In this document: positions 1 through 7,910 of the stretch, in pieces
Layout of the letters: every line of letters begins with the position of its first letter
How positions within the stretch are numbered: the first letter of the stretch is position 1
NCBI GenBank assembly: GCA_965229685.1
Contig: OZ245920.1
Span: 1,240,001 to 1,304,000 of the forward strand
DNA from: Pacificispira sp033344895
GTDB taxonomy: Bacteria; Pseudomonadota; Alphaproteobacteria; UBA8366; Aestuariispiraceae
DNA length: 64,000 bases
Reading direction: 5' to 3'
The notes under the pieces: generated by a model
What the model saw: only the letters and a program-made list of their open reading frames with translations
Database searches by the model: none
What the model was told of the DNA's origin: nothing
Position numbers and translations under genes: made by a program

Positions 1-240
1 AGCGACACCGCCGCGCATCAGACCCAGTCCCATGCCGACCTGACTTGAAGCCGGGCCGGGCAGAAACTGGGACAGGGCGACAAGATCCGCATAGTCGCGG
101 TCGCTCAGCCAGGCCTTTCGTTCGACAAAGATCGTCCGGAAGATCGCAATATGGGCGACGGGCCCACCAAAACTGGTGCAGCCGAGTTTGAAGAAGATGG
201 AGAAGAGGGCGAACGGCCCCAAGCGTGCTGTATCGGACAT
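1..240 (-). CDS. Chromate transporter family protein, N-terminal part (runs off the left edge)
   Basis: Partial gene read leftward from an ATG at 240; an in-frame ATG at 249 is an alternative. The translation carries the ChrA-family hallmark FGGPVAHIAIFR near residue 20, followed by a YADLVALSQFLPGPASSQVG segment, the characteristic signature at the start of a CHR domain. The family comprises inner-membrane anion transporters, some of which expel chromate, but many chromosomal members have no proven substrate. Only about 80 residues are visible, so one- versus two-domain architecture cannot be judged. The gene is divergent from the S49 peptidase gene to its right. Confidence 0.85.
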   Translation of the reverse strand, partial: MSDTARLGPFALFSIFFKLGCTSFGGPVAHIAIFRTIFVERKAWLSDRDYADLVALSQFLPGPASSQVGMGLGLMRGGVA

Positions 241-322
241 CGGTTCCATGATTAGCACGGATTCGTGACAGGCGTACGAATAGCACTTGTTTCCGGTACC
301 TTCGCCCCTCACTTTTACCGCC

Positions 323-1180
323 ATGACGGAAAATCAATCTACCAGACAGCCGCCGCGTCCCGCTGACGGGATGCTTTCCAAACTGCCAGGCTTCAGGGGT
401 GGGCCGGTTGTCGGCGTGATCCGACTTGCCGGCGTGATCGGTCAGGCCGGTGTCGGTCGCAAGGGCCTGTCGCTTGATACCCTGGCCGCCCCCATCGACC
501 GAGCCTTCGGGTTCAAGCGCCTGGCCGCCGTCGCTCTGGAGATCAATTCACCGGGGGGATCACCGGTGCAGAGCGATCTGATCGCCCGCCGGATTCGGGC
601 GCTGGCGGATGAAAAGCAGGTGCCTGTGATAGCGTTCTGCGAGGATGCCGCGGCATCTGGTGGCTATTGGCTGGCCTGTGCAGCGGACGAAATCTACGCC
701 ATGCCGGGATCGATCGTCGGCTCCATCGGGGTCGTGTCCGCCGGCTTCGGATTCGTCGAGGCAATCGAAAAACTGGGCGTTGAACGGCGTGTCCACACTG
801 CCGGCAAATCAAAGGCGATTCTGGATCCGTTCCGCCCGGAGAAGGACGAAGACATCGCGAAGCTGAAACGCATTCAGGAAGATCTGCACGATCAGTTCAT
901 CGGCTGGACGAAGGAACGCCGCGACGGTCGCCTGAAGGATCACGATGATCTGTTTACCGGTGCCTTCTGGACCGGCCGGGAGGCGAAGGAACTGGGGCTG
1001 GTCGACGGGCTGGGGGACCGCCGGTCCGTCCTGCGTGAGCGTTTCGGCGAGAAGGTCCGGTTCCGGGCAACGGTGAAGCCGAAATCCAAGCTGCAGCGGC
1101 TTCTGGGCATGGACGCGCTGGCGGATGCGATCCTGGACCGGGCCGAGGAGCAGACCCTGCGGCAACGGCTTGGGCTGTGA
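323..1180 (+). CDS. S49-family serine peptidase (SppA-like)
   Basis: A 285-residue protein of the signal-peptide-peptidase/protease IV family. From the ATG at 323, the nucleophile serine is S112 in an ASGGYW motif and the general-base lysine is probably K164 in a GKSK motif. The 52-residue spacing matches the Ser147-Lys199 dyad of Bacillus subtilis SppA. The oxyanion-type INSPGGS motif precedes them. A TTG start at 287 would add 12 residues but has no better ribosome site. There is no obvious N-terminal signal anchor, so this is a short form that may act at the inner face of the membrane, as known for other short SppA homologues. It is followed by a small membrane protein gene. Confidence 0.9.
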   Translation: MTENQSTRQPPRPADGMLSKLPGFRGGPVVGVIRLAGVIGQAGVGRKGLSLDTLAAPIDRAFGFKRLAAVALEINSPGGSPVQSDLIARRIRALADEKQVPVIAFCEDAAASGGYWLACAADEIYAMPGSIVGSIGVVSAGFGFVEAIEKLGVERRVHTAGKSKAILDPFRPEKDEDIAKLKRIQEDLHDQFIGWTKERRDGRLKDHDDLFTGAFWTGREAKELGLVDGLGDRRSVLRERFGEKVRFRATVKPKSKLQRLLGMDALADAILDRAEEQTLRQRLGL

Positions 1181-1225
1181 CCATGCGCGCTTGACCGGGT
1201 CTGCGGTGCTGCTTAGACAGAATTC

Positions 1226-1495
1226 ATGTTTCTGAAAATCCTCCTCCTCGTCGCGATCGTCGCGGTGATCTGGTTCGGCTTCCGATATCTGGAACGCCGC
1301 GATAAGATCGGTGCCGGAAAACGCGGAACGGGTGAACGCACCCTGGGCGAACGCTTGCGCAAATCGATGCGCGAAAAGGAAGCCGATCGTCCGCGTGCCG
1401 ACGATGTCGAGGACACCGAACGTTGCCCGACCTGTCAGGCCTTTGTCTCGGTCGAAGGCATCACGGATTGCGGCAAGCCGAACTGCCCCTACTGA
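1226..1495 (+). CDS. Small membrane protein with C-terminal zinc-ribbon-like cysteines
   Basis: An 89-residue protein with one N-terminal transmembrane helix (about residues 3-20), a basic cytoplasmic segment, and a C-terminal cluster CPTC near residue 66 followed by two more cysteines in CGKPNCPY. Four cysteines in two pairs suggest one bound metal, probably zinc. I do not recognise a named family. It lies between the S49 peptidase and the alkyl-transferase gene, 15 bp upstream of the latter, so it may be co-transcribed with it. Confidence 0.6.
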   Translation: MFLKILLLVAIVAVIWFGFRYLERRDKIGAGKRGTGERTLGERLRKSMREKEADRPRADDVEDTERCPTCQAFVSVEGITDCGKPNCPY

Positions 1496-1510
1496 GGAAG
1501 ACCATCCGTC

Positions 1511-1969
1511 ATGCCGACCGCCGCTATCGACACACCGCTCGGTCGGATCGGTCTGCGGGAAGAAGACGGGGCGATCGTCTCCGTTCATTGGGACAGCCGG
1601 GCCGGAGATCCGGAAACGCCATTGCTGAAGGAAGCGCTGGCACAGCTCTCGGCCTATTTTGACGGGGACCTGACCGCATTCGATCTGCCCCTGAACCCCG
1701 CCGGGTCAGAGTTTCAGAAGCAGGTCTATGATCTGATGTCCGCGATACCCTATGGCCACACCCGCAGTTACGGCGAACTGGCGAAGGATCTCGGTGTTGC
1801 GCCGCAGCCGGTCGGCCAGGCCTGCGGATCCAATCCCATCCCGATCATCATTCCCTGTCACCGGGTTCTCGCGGCCGGTGGCGGACTGGGCGGCTTCTCT
1901 GCAAAGGGTGGGGTCGAGACGAAGGTGGCACTGCTGCGTAGAGAAAAAGCGGCCAGCCTACTGCTGTAG
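1511..1969 (+). CDS. ogt: Methylated-DNA--protein-cysteine S-methyltransferase
   Basis: A 152-residue suicide DNA-repair protein that removes alkyl groups from O6-alkylguanine. The acceptor cysteine is C116 in the invariant PCHRV motif, and the helix-turn-helix-like segment IPYGHTRSYGELA lies upstream, both typical of the C-terminal MGMT domain. Its length matches Ogt-type proteins without the Ada regulatory domain. The cysteine is retained, so it is not an alkyltransferase-like (ATL) protein. It converges on the trcR gene. Confidence 0.92.
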   Translation: MPTAAIDTPLGRIGLREEDGAIVSVHWDSRAGDPETPLLKEALAQLSAYFDGDLTAFDLPLNPAGSEFQKQVYDLMSAIPYGHTRSYGELAKDLGVAPQPVGQACGSNPIPIIIPCHRVLAAGGGLGGFSAKGGVETKVALLRREKAASLLL

Positions 1970-2005
1970 ACCGGCCGCCGAAACTCGCGACAATGGCGGA
2001 CTGTC

Positions 2006-2605
2006 CTACTCCAGGCCTTCCCAGCCGCCGGCATCCGGATCCTCGTTGATCGGCTCCATGATCGGCTGTTCCAGCGGCTTGCGGCCGGCCTTGATGGCCT
2101 TGTCGATCTCAATCGCCAGTTCTTCCTGCGTGCACAGGCCCAGTTCTACCGGCGAACGCGGCCGGATATTGGCGGAATTCCAGTGCGTGCGTTCCTTCAC
2201 CGCGATGACGGTCGGCTTCGTGGTGCCGATCAGGCGGTTGATCTGGGCATCGGCCAGTTCGGGGTGATGCTTCGCAAGCCAGGCAATGCCATCCGGCTTG
2301 TCCGCACGCTTGGAGACCGGCGTATAGCGCGGCCCCTTGTGGCGGATGACCGGCTGCGGAATGTCGCTGACCGACAGTTTCAGGCTGGCATCCGGATCGG
2401 CTTCGCAGCGCTTGATCTCCTCGGCGCTCAACTGGCCGCTCTGGACCGGGTCGATCCCATGCATGCCGGGCGCAACTTCACCATCGGCGATCGCCTGGAC
2501 TTCCAGTTCGTGCAGGCCGCAGAAATCGCCGATCTGCTCGAAGGTCAGGCCGGTATTGTCGATCAGCCAAACGGCAGTCGCTTTCGGCATCAACAGCTTT
2601 GCCAT
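2006..2605 (-). CDS. trcR: TrcR-type cell-cycle transcriptional regulator (DUF1013)
   Basis: A 199-residue protein starting at MAKLLMPKATAVWLID, the well-conserved opening of alphaproteobacterial DUF1013 proteins. The first 46 codons of the longer open frame upstream are non-homologous and were dropped. Helix-turn-helix-like segments are visible at residues 10-35 (LTFEQIGDFCGLHELEVQAI) and around residue 125 (INRLIGTTKPTVIAV). The family is essentially confined to Alphaproteobacteria, which supports the taxonomic call. In Caulobacter the homologue has been named a cell-cycle transcriptional regulator; the function here is inferred from that. Confidence 0.85.
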   Translation of the reverse strand: MAKLLMPKATAVWLIDNTGLTFEQIGDFCGLHELEVQAIADGEVAPGMHGIDPVQSGQLSAEEIKRCEADPDASLKLSVSDIPQPVIRHKGPRYTPVSKRADKPDGIAWLAKHHPELADAQINRLIGTTKPTVIAVKERTHWNSANIRPRSPVELGLCTQEELAIEIDKAIKAGRKPLEQPIMEPINEDPDAGGWEGLE

Positions 2606-2759
2606 AGTCAGGTGCGCTCCATGGTCTGGTCCGGCGTGGTCCGCCAGTTCCACCGGGGCCGGCCGAGATTTGGCCGGTGACGGGATATCCACGCGTTTCG
2701 GGAAAATCGACGCGCTTATAACAATCGTGCCACGCCGACGCAAAGAAAAACGGCGGAAA

Positions 2760-5135
2760 TTAGCCTGCTCGTTCGGCCGGCAGAATGAGGGTGACGCGGA
2801 GCCCCTTTCCGGTCTCGGGGCTTTCCAGTGTCATTGTACCGCCATGCAACTCGATGATGGCCTTGGCGATCGGAAGTCCGAGGCCGACCCCATCGGTCGC
2901 GGCAAGATGGGAATTCTCGACCGAGCGGCGGAAGGGCTGCAGCACCCGCTCGAAACGGTCGGGGGGAATGCCGATCCCGTCATCCTCGATGACGATGCGC
3001 ACGCACTGCCCGGCAGCCGGAGAGACGGACACGGTCAGTGCCGTTGCGCCGCGGGCATATCGCGCCGCGTTCTGGATCAGATTCCCGAATGCCTGCCGCA
3101 GTTTGGTGGCATCCGCCTGAATGGGAAGTGTCGCGGGAAGATCCAAGGTAATCGGAAATCCACGGGCCTGACAGGCGCTGCGATGGGGTTGGACGGCCTC
3201 CTCCACGATGGCGACGAGGTCTCCGGGTTCCGCCTTCAGGGTCATGCGGCCGGTTTCGACGGCGGTCAGGTCCAGCAGGTTCGACAAAATCTCGAGCAGC
3301 ATCTGGCCGCTTGCCAGAATATTCTCGACATATTCGGCGTAATGCGGGTCGCCGACCGGGCCGAAGACCTCGTTCCGCATCATATCGCTGTAGCCCAGCA
3401 CCGAATTCAGCGGTGTCCGAAGCTCATGGCTCATATTCGCCAGGAACATCGATTTCGCCTGCGACGCTTCCGTGGCGGTCTCGAGGGCGGAAATCAGGTC
3501 CCGCTCCATGCCCTTCTGGACCGTGATATCCTCCACCGCAAAGACCCATTTCCCGGAGGATTTCGGCGCCAGCGGAACAGCAATCATGCGATAGATCGTT
3601 CCTTCATCCCGCCCGTGCAACGCCTTGTCAGAAAGTTCACCTTCCCAGCTCTGCTGTGTCTCGAACGCGGCTGAGAGCGACAGGTTCTGCCGCCCATCGC
3701 CGGCCGCCACGCATGCATCCAGTCGATCGATCAGATCGGCGTCGAACACTTCCTCCCCATCGCCGGTCAAGTCGAGGATCGCGGCCGCGACGGCGTTGAC
3801 GTAACGAACCTTGCCACGGGGCGTGAAGACGCCGATCCCGATCGGCATTCGATCAACCGCCCGCATCACTTCCGCCAGCTTTTCGTTCAGCGCCTGCAGG
3901 GCTTCCTCGCGGTCCATCACCGCTTCAGCCATGACCGACAATGCGCGCTCCGTCGTCTGAAGTTCGACGAAGCCGGACGGCTCATACTCGAAGGGCCGGC
4001 CTGTATTGCGAATCATCTCCTCCGCGCCGGCCTGTATCCGGGCCAGACGCCGTTGAACGGTGCGCCACAGGGCGAGCCCTCCCAGCATGCCCGCCGCCAT
4101 CAGCAGCAGGGTCAGCCAGAAGGTCGCAATCTGAACGTCGTCAAACCAGTTCAGGAAATCATCCGTCGGGGCATAGGCCCCCACCACCCATTCGCCGTTC
4201 TTCAGATCCAGGACATTCAGGGCGGCAACATACTGCATGCCGTCATGATCGAACGTCATGGCTGCAGGCGCATTCGCCGGGCCGAACTCCGAGCGTCGGA
4301 ACGCCTCCGCCGCGACGGAATCCGACAGGTCGTTTATGGCAGGCAGTGTTCCAGGATCTGCCGAAAACTCGATCGGGAAGGCGATCAGACGCCCCGCGCG
4401 GTCGGCGATGAAGGCCTTGCCGTTCTCGCTGATTTCGAGGCCGCGCACGAATTCCGACAATTGCCGGAAACTGAGATCCAGCCCCACGACACCGATGGTT
4501 TCCCCGGTCGCGGGATTCAGGACACGGCTGGATACCGTGATGCCCGGCTGTCCCGACGTATAGAAGACATAGGGGTCGCTCCAATGCGCTGCATTCGTTT
4601 CGAGGGCATCGGCGTACCAGGGGCGCGTCCGACCATCGAAAACCGGCCCGTCATCGGGAACGTCGCGAACGGTCCGATAGTCCAGGGCGCGGGCGTACAG
4701 GGTCTGCGACCTGAAGGAACCTGTCACGTCGACCCGCCGTACGAAGATTTCCCCGTCATCGATTTGCGGGGCTTCGCGGGTCACGAAGACAAACGATCCA
4801 TCGGTTCCGGCAAAATAGATTCCGGTGAAACGCGGCGATGCGATCAGGGCGTCGAAGAAGTAGCGCTCTATCCTGTCGGCGTCGGAGAAATCCAGGATTT
4901 CGGATTGCGACAGACCGAGCGTCAGGTCGGCGACCGTTTCAACCTTGCCGACGAACAGGGACAGTTCCTGTTCGACGGAGGTGAGGGCCCAGCGAATGCT
5001 GGAATGGGCATGTTCCTCCGCCGACCGGGTGGCGTAAAAGTGGAACGCCAGGAGAAAGGCCGCTGCCGTCGCGATCTCGATGAAGGCCACACCGGCCAGA
5101 ATGACGTGCTTCATCGCGACGGTCGAAAAACGCAT
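2760..5135 (-). CDS. Membrane sensor histidine kinase with periplasmic Cache and cytoplasmic PAS domains
   Basis: A 791-residue sensor. An N-terminal membrane helix (about residues 10-32) is followed by a roughly 280-residue periplasmic dCache-like domain, with a second helix near residue 335. A PAS-like segment lies at about 425-535. The phospho-acceptor H570 is in SHELRTPLN, and an HATPase module follows with N (GNLIQNAARYA), G1 (DDGIGIPPD) and G2 (GVGLGLPIAK) boxes. The ATG at 5135 is preferred over a TTG at 5150. No receiver is adjacent, so this is an orphan kinase whose partner is not visible. Confidence 0.9.
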   Translation of the reverse strand: MRFSTVAMKHVILAGVAFIEIATAAAFLLAFHFYATRSAEEHAHSSIRWALTSVEQELSLFVGKVETVADLTLGLSQSEILDFSDADRIERYFFDALIASPRFTGIYFAGTDGSFVFVTREAPQIDDGEIFVRRVDVTGSFRSQTLYARALDYRTVRDVPDDGPVFDGRTRPWYADALETNAAHWSDPYVFYTSGQPGITVSSRVLNPATGETIGVVGLDLSFRQLSEFVRGLEISENGKAFIADRAGRLIAFPIEFSADPGTLPAINDLSDSVAAEAFRRSEFGPANAPAAMTFDHDGMQYVAALNVLDLKNGEWVVGAYAPTDDFLNWFDDVQIATFWLTLLLMAAGMLGGLALWRTVQRRLARIQAGAEEMIRNTGRPFEYEPSGFVELQTTERALSVMAEAVMDREEALQALNEKLAEVMRAVDRMPIGIGVFTPRGKVRYVNAVAAAILDLTGDGEEVFDADLIDRLDACVAAGDGRQNLSLSAAFETQQSWEGELSDKALHGRDEGTIYRMIAVPLAPKSSGKWVFAVEDITVQKGMERDLISALETATEASQAKSMFLANMSHELRTPLNSVLGYSDMMRNEVFGPVGDPHYAEYVENILASGQMLLEILSNLLDLTAVETGRMTLKAEPGDLVAIVEEAVQPHRSACQARGFPITLDLPATLPIQADATKLRQAFGNLIQNAARYARGATALTVSVSPAAGQCVRIVIEDDGIGIPPDRFERVLQPFRRSVENSHLAATDGVGLGLPIAKAIIELHGGTMTLESPETGKGLRVTLILPAERAG

Positions 5136-5249
5136 AACAATCCTTGGCAAATCGAGGCGCGCCGGGGACCGGCGGGCGTCAGACTAGCAAGGCATGCCGA
5201 CGACGCATAGTGGCAACATGGTGGAAAATGCCCGAAAAGAATTCAAGGA

Positions 5250-5278
5250 AAAGGCCCGGTCACGAGGACCGGGCCTTT
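5250..5278 (-). terminator. Rho-independent-type terminator downstream of the phasin gene
   Basis: A perfect 12-bp inverted repeat (AAAGGCCCGGTC / GACCGGGCCTTT) with a 5-nt loop lies 50 bp past the phasin stop. On the minus strand the stem is followed by a short T-rich stretch. It separates the abundant-protein phasin gene from the histidine kinase gene. Confidence 0.75.
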
Positions 5279-5327
5279 CCTGAAAGCATTCGCCCTGCTT
5301 ATGCGGGGCGGATGATGTCGGTGCCTG

Positions 5328-5813
5328 TTAGGCGGCAACCGGCTTCATCATCTTTTCGACGACGACGTTGAAACGCGCCTGGATCGGCTCAACCGTCTCG
5401 TTGGCGACCTTCAGGGACATTTCCGAAACCTTCGTGCCTTCGGCGACGAACGCGTCGAACTGCGTGCGGGCCAGGTCCGACTGGATTTCGACGACGTCGT
5501 TGATCGTCTTGGCCGACATCAGCGCCTTGGCGGCGTTGACGTTGGATTCGGCCTGCGACTGGGCGAAGGCGAAGAAGGTCTTGCCGAGGTCTTCGAAACC
5601 CTTCGCGAAGACATTGCCGGCCTTCACGTAGGCGTCGACATTGTCTTTGTTCAGCGTCGCGAACTCGTCATAGCTCTTCAGCGCGGCGGAAGAGGCCTTT
5701 TCGACCTGTTCCTTCGTCGCGGCAACAGCCTGCTCGACGGTCTGCTTGCCAGCGGCAACAGCTTCTTCGATCGGCTTGGTGTCGACGGTCGGGGTCTTTT
5801 TCGCGGTGGTCAT
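5328..5813 (-). CDS. phaP: Phasin (polyhydroxyalkanoate granule-associated protein)
   Basis: A 161-residue, lysine/alanine-rich, almost entirely helical protein of the Phasin_2 family. Typical signs are the N-terminal flexible region, the central helices (KSYDEFATLNKDNVDAYVKAG, FAFAQSQAESNVNAAKALM) and no cysteine or tryptophan. Phasins coat PHB granules and are usually very highly expressed. Upstream are two copies of a 16-bp TGC-N3-GCA element (5931-5946, 5998-6013) resembling PhaR operators, and downstream is a strong hairpin terminator. Confidence 0.9.
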   Translation of the reverse strand: MTTAKKTPTVDTKPIEEAVAAGKQTVEQAVAATKEQVEKASSAALKSYDEFATLNKDNVDAYVKAGNVFAKGFEDLGKTFFAFAQSQAESNVNAAKALMSAKTINDVVEIQSDLARTQFDAFVAEGTKVSEMSLKVANETVEPIQARFNVVVEKMMKPVAA

Positions 5814-5930
5814 GTTCGTTACTCCTGTTTCACTGGTGTCCGGGCGCGAGGCCTGTCGGACCGGGGCCTATCGGAAGGACCGGACCGCCCGGCGCCCTCC
5901 TTGTCGGTGCCACATCCCAGCGGGTTATGC

Positions 5931-5946
5931 TGCACCGCAACAATTT
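5931..5946. promoter_or_regulatory. PhaR-like operator, copy 1 (phasin promoter)
   Basis: TGCACCGCAACAATTT, an exact repeat of the copy at 5998. The full context CTGC-ACC-GCAA fits the CTGC-N3-GCAG type site reported for PhaR repressors that control phasin genes. It lies 118 bp upstream of the phasin start codon, inside an AT-rich stretch. Assignment to PhaR is inference. Confidence 0.5.
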
Positions 5947-5997
5947 CATGCAGCGGTATATGTGATAGGTTGTTATTCGGGTCAAGTTATATTTTTG

Positions 5998-6013
5998 TGC
6001 ACCGCAACAATTT
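5998..6013. promoter_or_regulatory. PhaR-like operator, copy 2
   Basis: Second exact 16-bp copy, TGCACCGCAACAATTT, 67 bp from copy 1 in the same orientation. Two identical sites in a divergent intergenic region suggest a multi-site operator for the phasin gene, the Anbu gene or both. Confidence 0.5.
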
Positions 6014-6027
6014 TCTGTCGACAGCCA

Positions 6028-6042
6028 TTAATTCAATTTTAA
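6028..6042. promoter_or_regulatory. Candidate CtrA box (TTAA-N7-TTAA)
   Basis: TTAA TTCAATT TTAA fits the CtrA full-site spacing exactly. It lies in the AT-rich phasin/Anbu divergent region, where chance occurrence is more likely than in the GC-rich background. The rest of this 392-bp gap holds the two PhaR-like repeats and nothing else I can identify. Confidence 0.25.
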
Positions 6043-6205
6043 TTTCAGCGTTTTATCGTATGCGATCGTTACGTTGTGTCGCAGCGGCTTAACGGTGGCG
6101 AAGGGGCGGATAGCGGCTCTTGGCCGGCATTGATTGCGATGGACCGCGACGCGGGAGTCCGACTAAAATGGCGGATCGCAGCGGTCGCGTATGGAGATCC
6201 CCTGA

Positions 6206-6982
6206 ATGACATATTGTCTTGCAATCAAGGTAGAGGACGGGTTGGTCTGCCTTGCCGACGGTCGGATTACGGCAGGAACGCAGGTCACCACGGCCCGCAA
6301 GGTCGAATTCATCGGACCTGCCACAACGCCGGTCCTGACCATGACGTCAGGCCTCAGGTCCCTGCGGGACAAGACCCTGGCCTATCTGAAACGGGATCTG
6401 CGCCGCAGTGATATCAAGGGGTATCCCTCGATGCTGGATGCGGTGGAGGCCTATTGCGCCGCGCTGCGCCGGGTTTTCAACGAGGACGGCGAAGATCTGG
6501 AAAGATCGAACCTGAAGTTCAATCTTCATGCGATCGTCGCCGGACGGATGCCGGAAGACGAGGAACCGACGGCTTACATGGTCTACCCGGAAGGCAACTG
6601 GATCGAGATCGACAGCCGTACGCCCTATCTGTCGATCGGCGAGACGAGCTACGGAAAACCGATCCTGGATCGTGCGCTGAACGCAAAAACCGATCTGGCG
6701 ACCGCCGCGAACCTTGCCTACCTGTCCTTCGACTCGACCCGGATCAGTGCCGCCGATGTCGGCTTCCCGATCGATCTGATCACCTTTTCTCAGTCGGATG
6801 GGCGATGGCGTGAGGCGCAGTATCATTACGACGACATTATGGTCCAGCGGCGCTGGTGGAACGAAAATCTGACCCAACTGGCGATGCAGATGCCGGAAGC
6901 GCCCTGGAAGAATGCCCTTATCCCCGGCGCCGCCGAAATGGCGGCACCGCTGGCCCTGGTAAAGGACGAAGACCGGAAATAG
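6206..6982 (+). CDS. Anbu-type proteasome homologue (20S-like peptidase)
   Basis: A 258-residue Ntn-hydrolase-fold protein beginning MTYCLAIK, the conserved opening of Anbu (ancestral beta subunit) proteins. After Met removal the putative nucleophile would be Thr1. An Asp in ADGRIT (D18, processed D17) and a Lys in TARKVEF (K32) occupy positions expected for the proteasome Thr-Asp-Lys catalytic set. Anbu genes usually sit beside alpha-E, ATP-grasp and transglutaminase genes, but none is present here, so this copy is an orphan. It faces a lipoprotein gene convergently, with only 3 bp between the two coding regions. Confidence 0.85.
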   Translation: MTYCLAIKVEDGLVCLADGRITAGTQVTTARKVEFIGPATTPVLTMTSGLRSLRDKTLAYLKRDLRRSDIKGYPSMLDAVEAYCAALRRVFNEDGEDLERSNLKFNLHAIVAGRMPEDEEPTAYMVYPEGNWIEIDSRTPYLSIGETSYGKPILDRALNAKTDLATAANLAYLSFDSTRISAADVGFPIDLITFSQSDGRWREAQYHYDDIMVQRRWWNENLTQLAMQMPEAPWKNALIPGAAEMAAPLALVKDEDRK

Positions 6983-6985
6983 GAT

Positions 6986-7705
6986 TCAGTTGACCAGCGT
7001 GACGCCGCGGGGACCGACCTGCATGTTGTAGAGTTCCCGCCCGTCGGTCGGCGTGTTGCTGCCGGTCCGCCCCATGAAGCGGTTGAAGGTCCGCCGCTCA
7101 CCGTCTGTCGGAGGCGGGACGACATCAATGGCGCTGTTGTCGACGGCGAACAGGACATCCGGAAAGTTCAGACCGGCGAATTCGGCGTCCGGGTATTCCC
7201 AGACCTGAAAGGAAAACGCGCTGTCCCTGCAGCCCGCGACCAGCCAGGCAAAGGAATGGGACGCAATTTTCCGCCCGACCGGGGGCGGTTCGGTCGACCA
7301 TCCCGCCGCGAGCAGGTCTTCCCGGATTGCGTCCAGGTCCGCCTCGGGGAGCGTGGTCACGGAATCATAGGGCCGGAAGGGCCGGGAAGGATCTTCGAAC
7401 AGCGGCAGCGGAAACCATTCGCTGGCGGCCACCTGCAGGACGCGGGTACGCAGTTGCGGGGCCGGGGCCACATCGGCATCGATGTCGTATATGCGAACCT
7501 GGATTTCCCGATCGGCCAGATAGGTCAGACGATACCGCTCACGGCCGCTGGCCTCGCATTCCGCTGCAATGTCATCACCACTGATGAAGGAGAACCACGT
7601 CGCCCGACGCTGGGCCGGATTGTCGATTTCGCCATCGGTCGTGCAGGCGGCAAGCAGTCCGGCAATGCCGGCGGTAAACGCAAGAAGCAGGGCGTTGCGG
7701 CGCAT
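6986..7705 (-). CDS. Lipoprotein of unknown function
   Basis: About 239 residues from the ATG at 7705, which begins an ideal lipoprotein signal: MRRN, a hydrophobic core, then LLAAC with the lipidated cysteine at C21. A longer start at 7741 would bury this signal. The mature region has no motif I recognise. Conserved-looking features are a cysteine pair (AAEC and AGCRDS) and a tryptophan-rich middle. Likely anchored to the outer membrane facing the periplasm. Confidence 0.65.
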   Translation of the reverse strand: MRRNALLLAFTAGIAGLLAACTTDGEIDNPAQRRATWFSFISGDDIAAECEASGRERYRLTYLADREIQVRIYDIDADVAPAPQLRTRVLQVAASEWFPLPLFEDPSRPFRPYDSVTTLPEADLDAIREDLLAAGWSTEPPPVGRKIASHSFAWLVAGCRDSAFSFQVWEYPDAEFAGLNFPDVLFAVDNSAIDVVPPPTDGERRTFNRFMGRTGSNTPTDGRELYNMQVGPRGVTLVN

Positions 7706-7910
7706 GATAATACGTTCCGTTCCTCTGTTGGTGACGGCCATTCTGATATGGCGGTCCGCGGATCAACCGGCAATTGGTTTTTTGGCCTCGTCGATTTTTG
7801 TAATGGACATAGTGAGTTACTTAAAGTATTAAAGATTCGCGTTCAAATGGGGGACGGTTTTATTCGCCCCTTAGGACTTAGGAAGAAATCCGAAAGACTA
7901 AGGTGACGCC

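Noticed and set aside
809..1588. A 259-codon minus-strand frame opposite the S49 peptidase and the following genes
   Set aside because: A shadow frame of high-GC coding sequence with no homology; all three plus-strand genes it covers are real or plausible.
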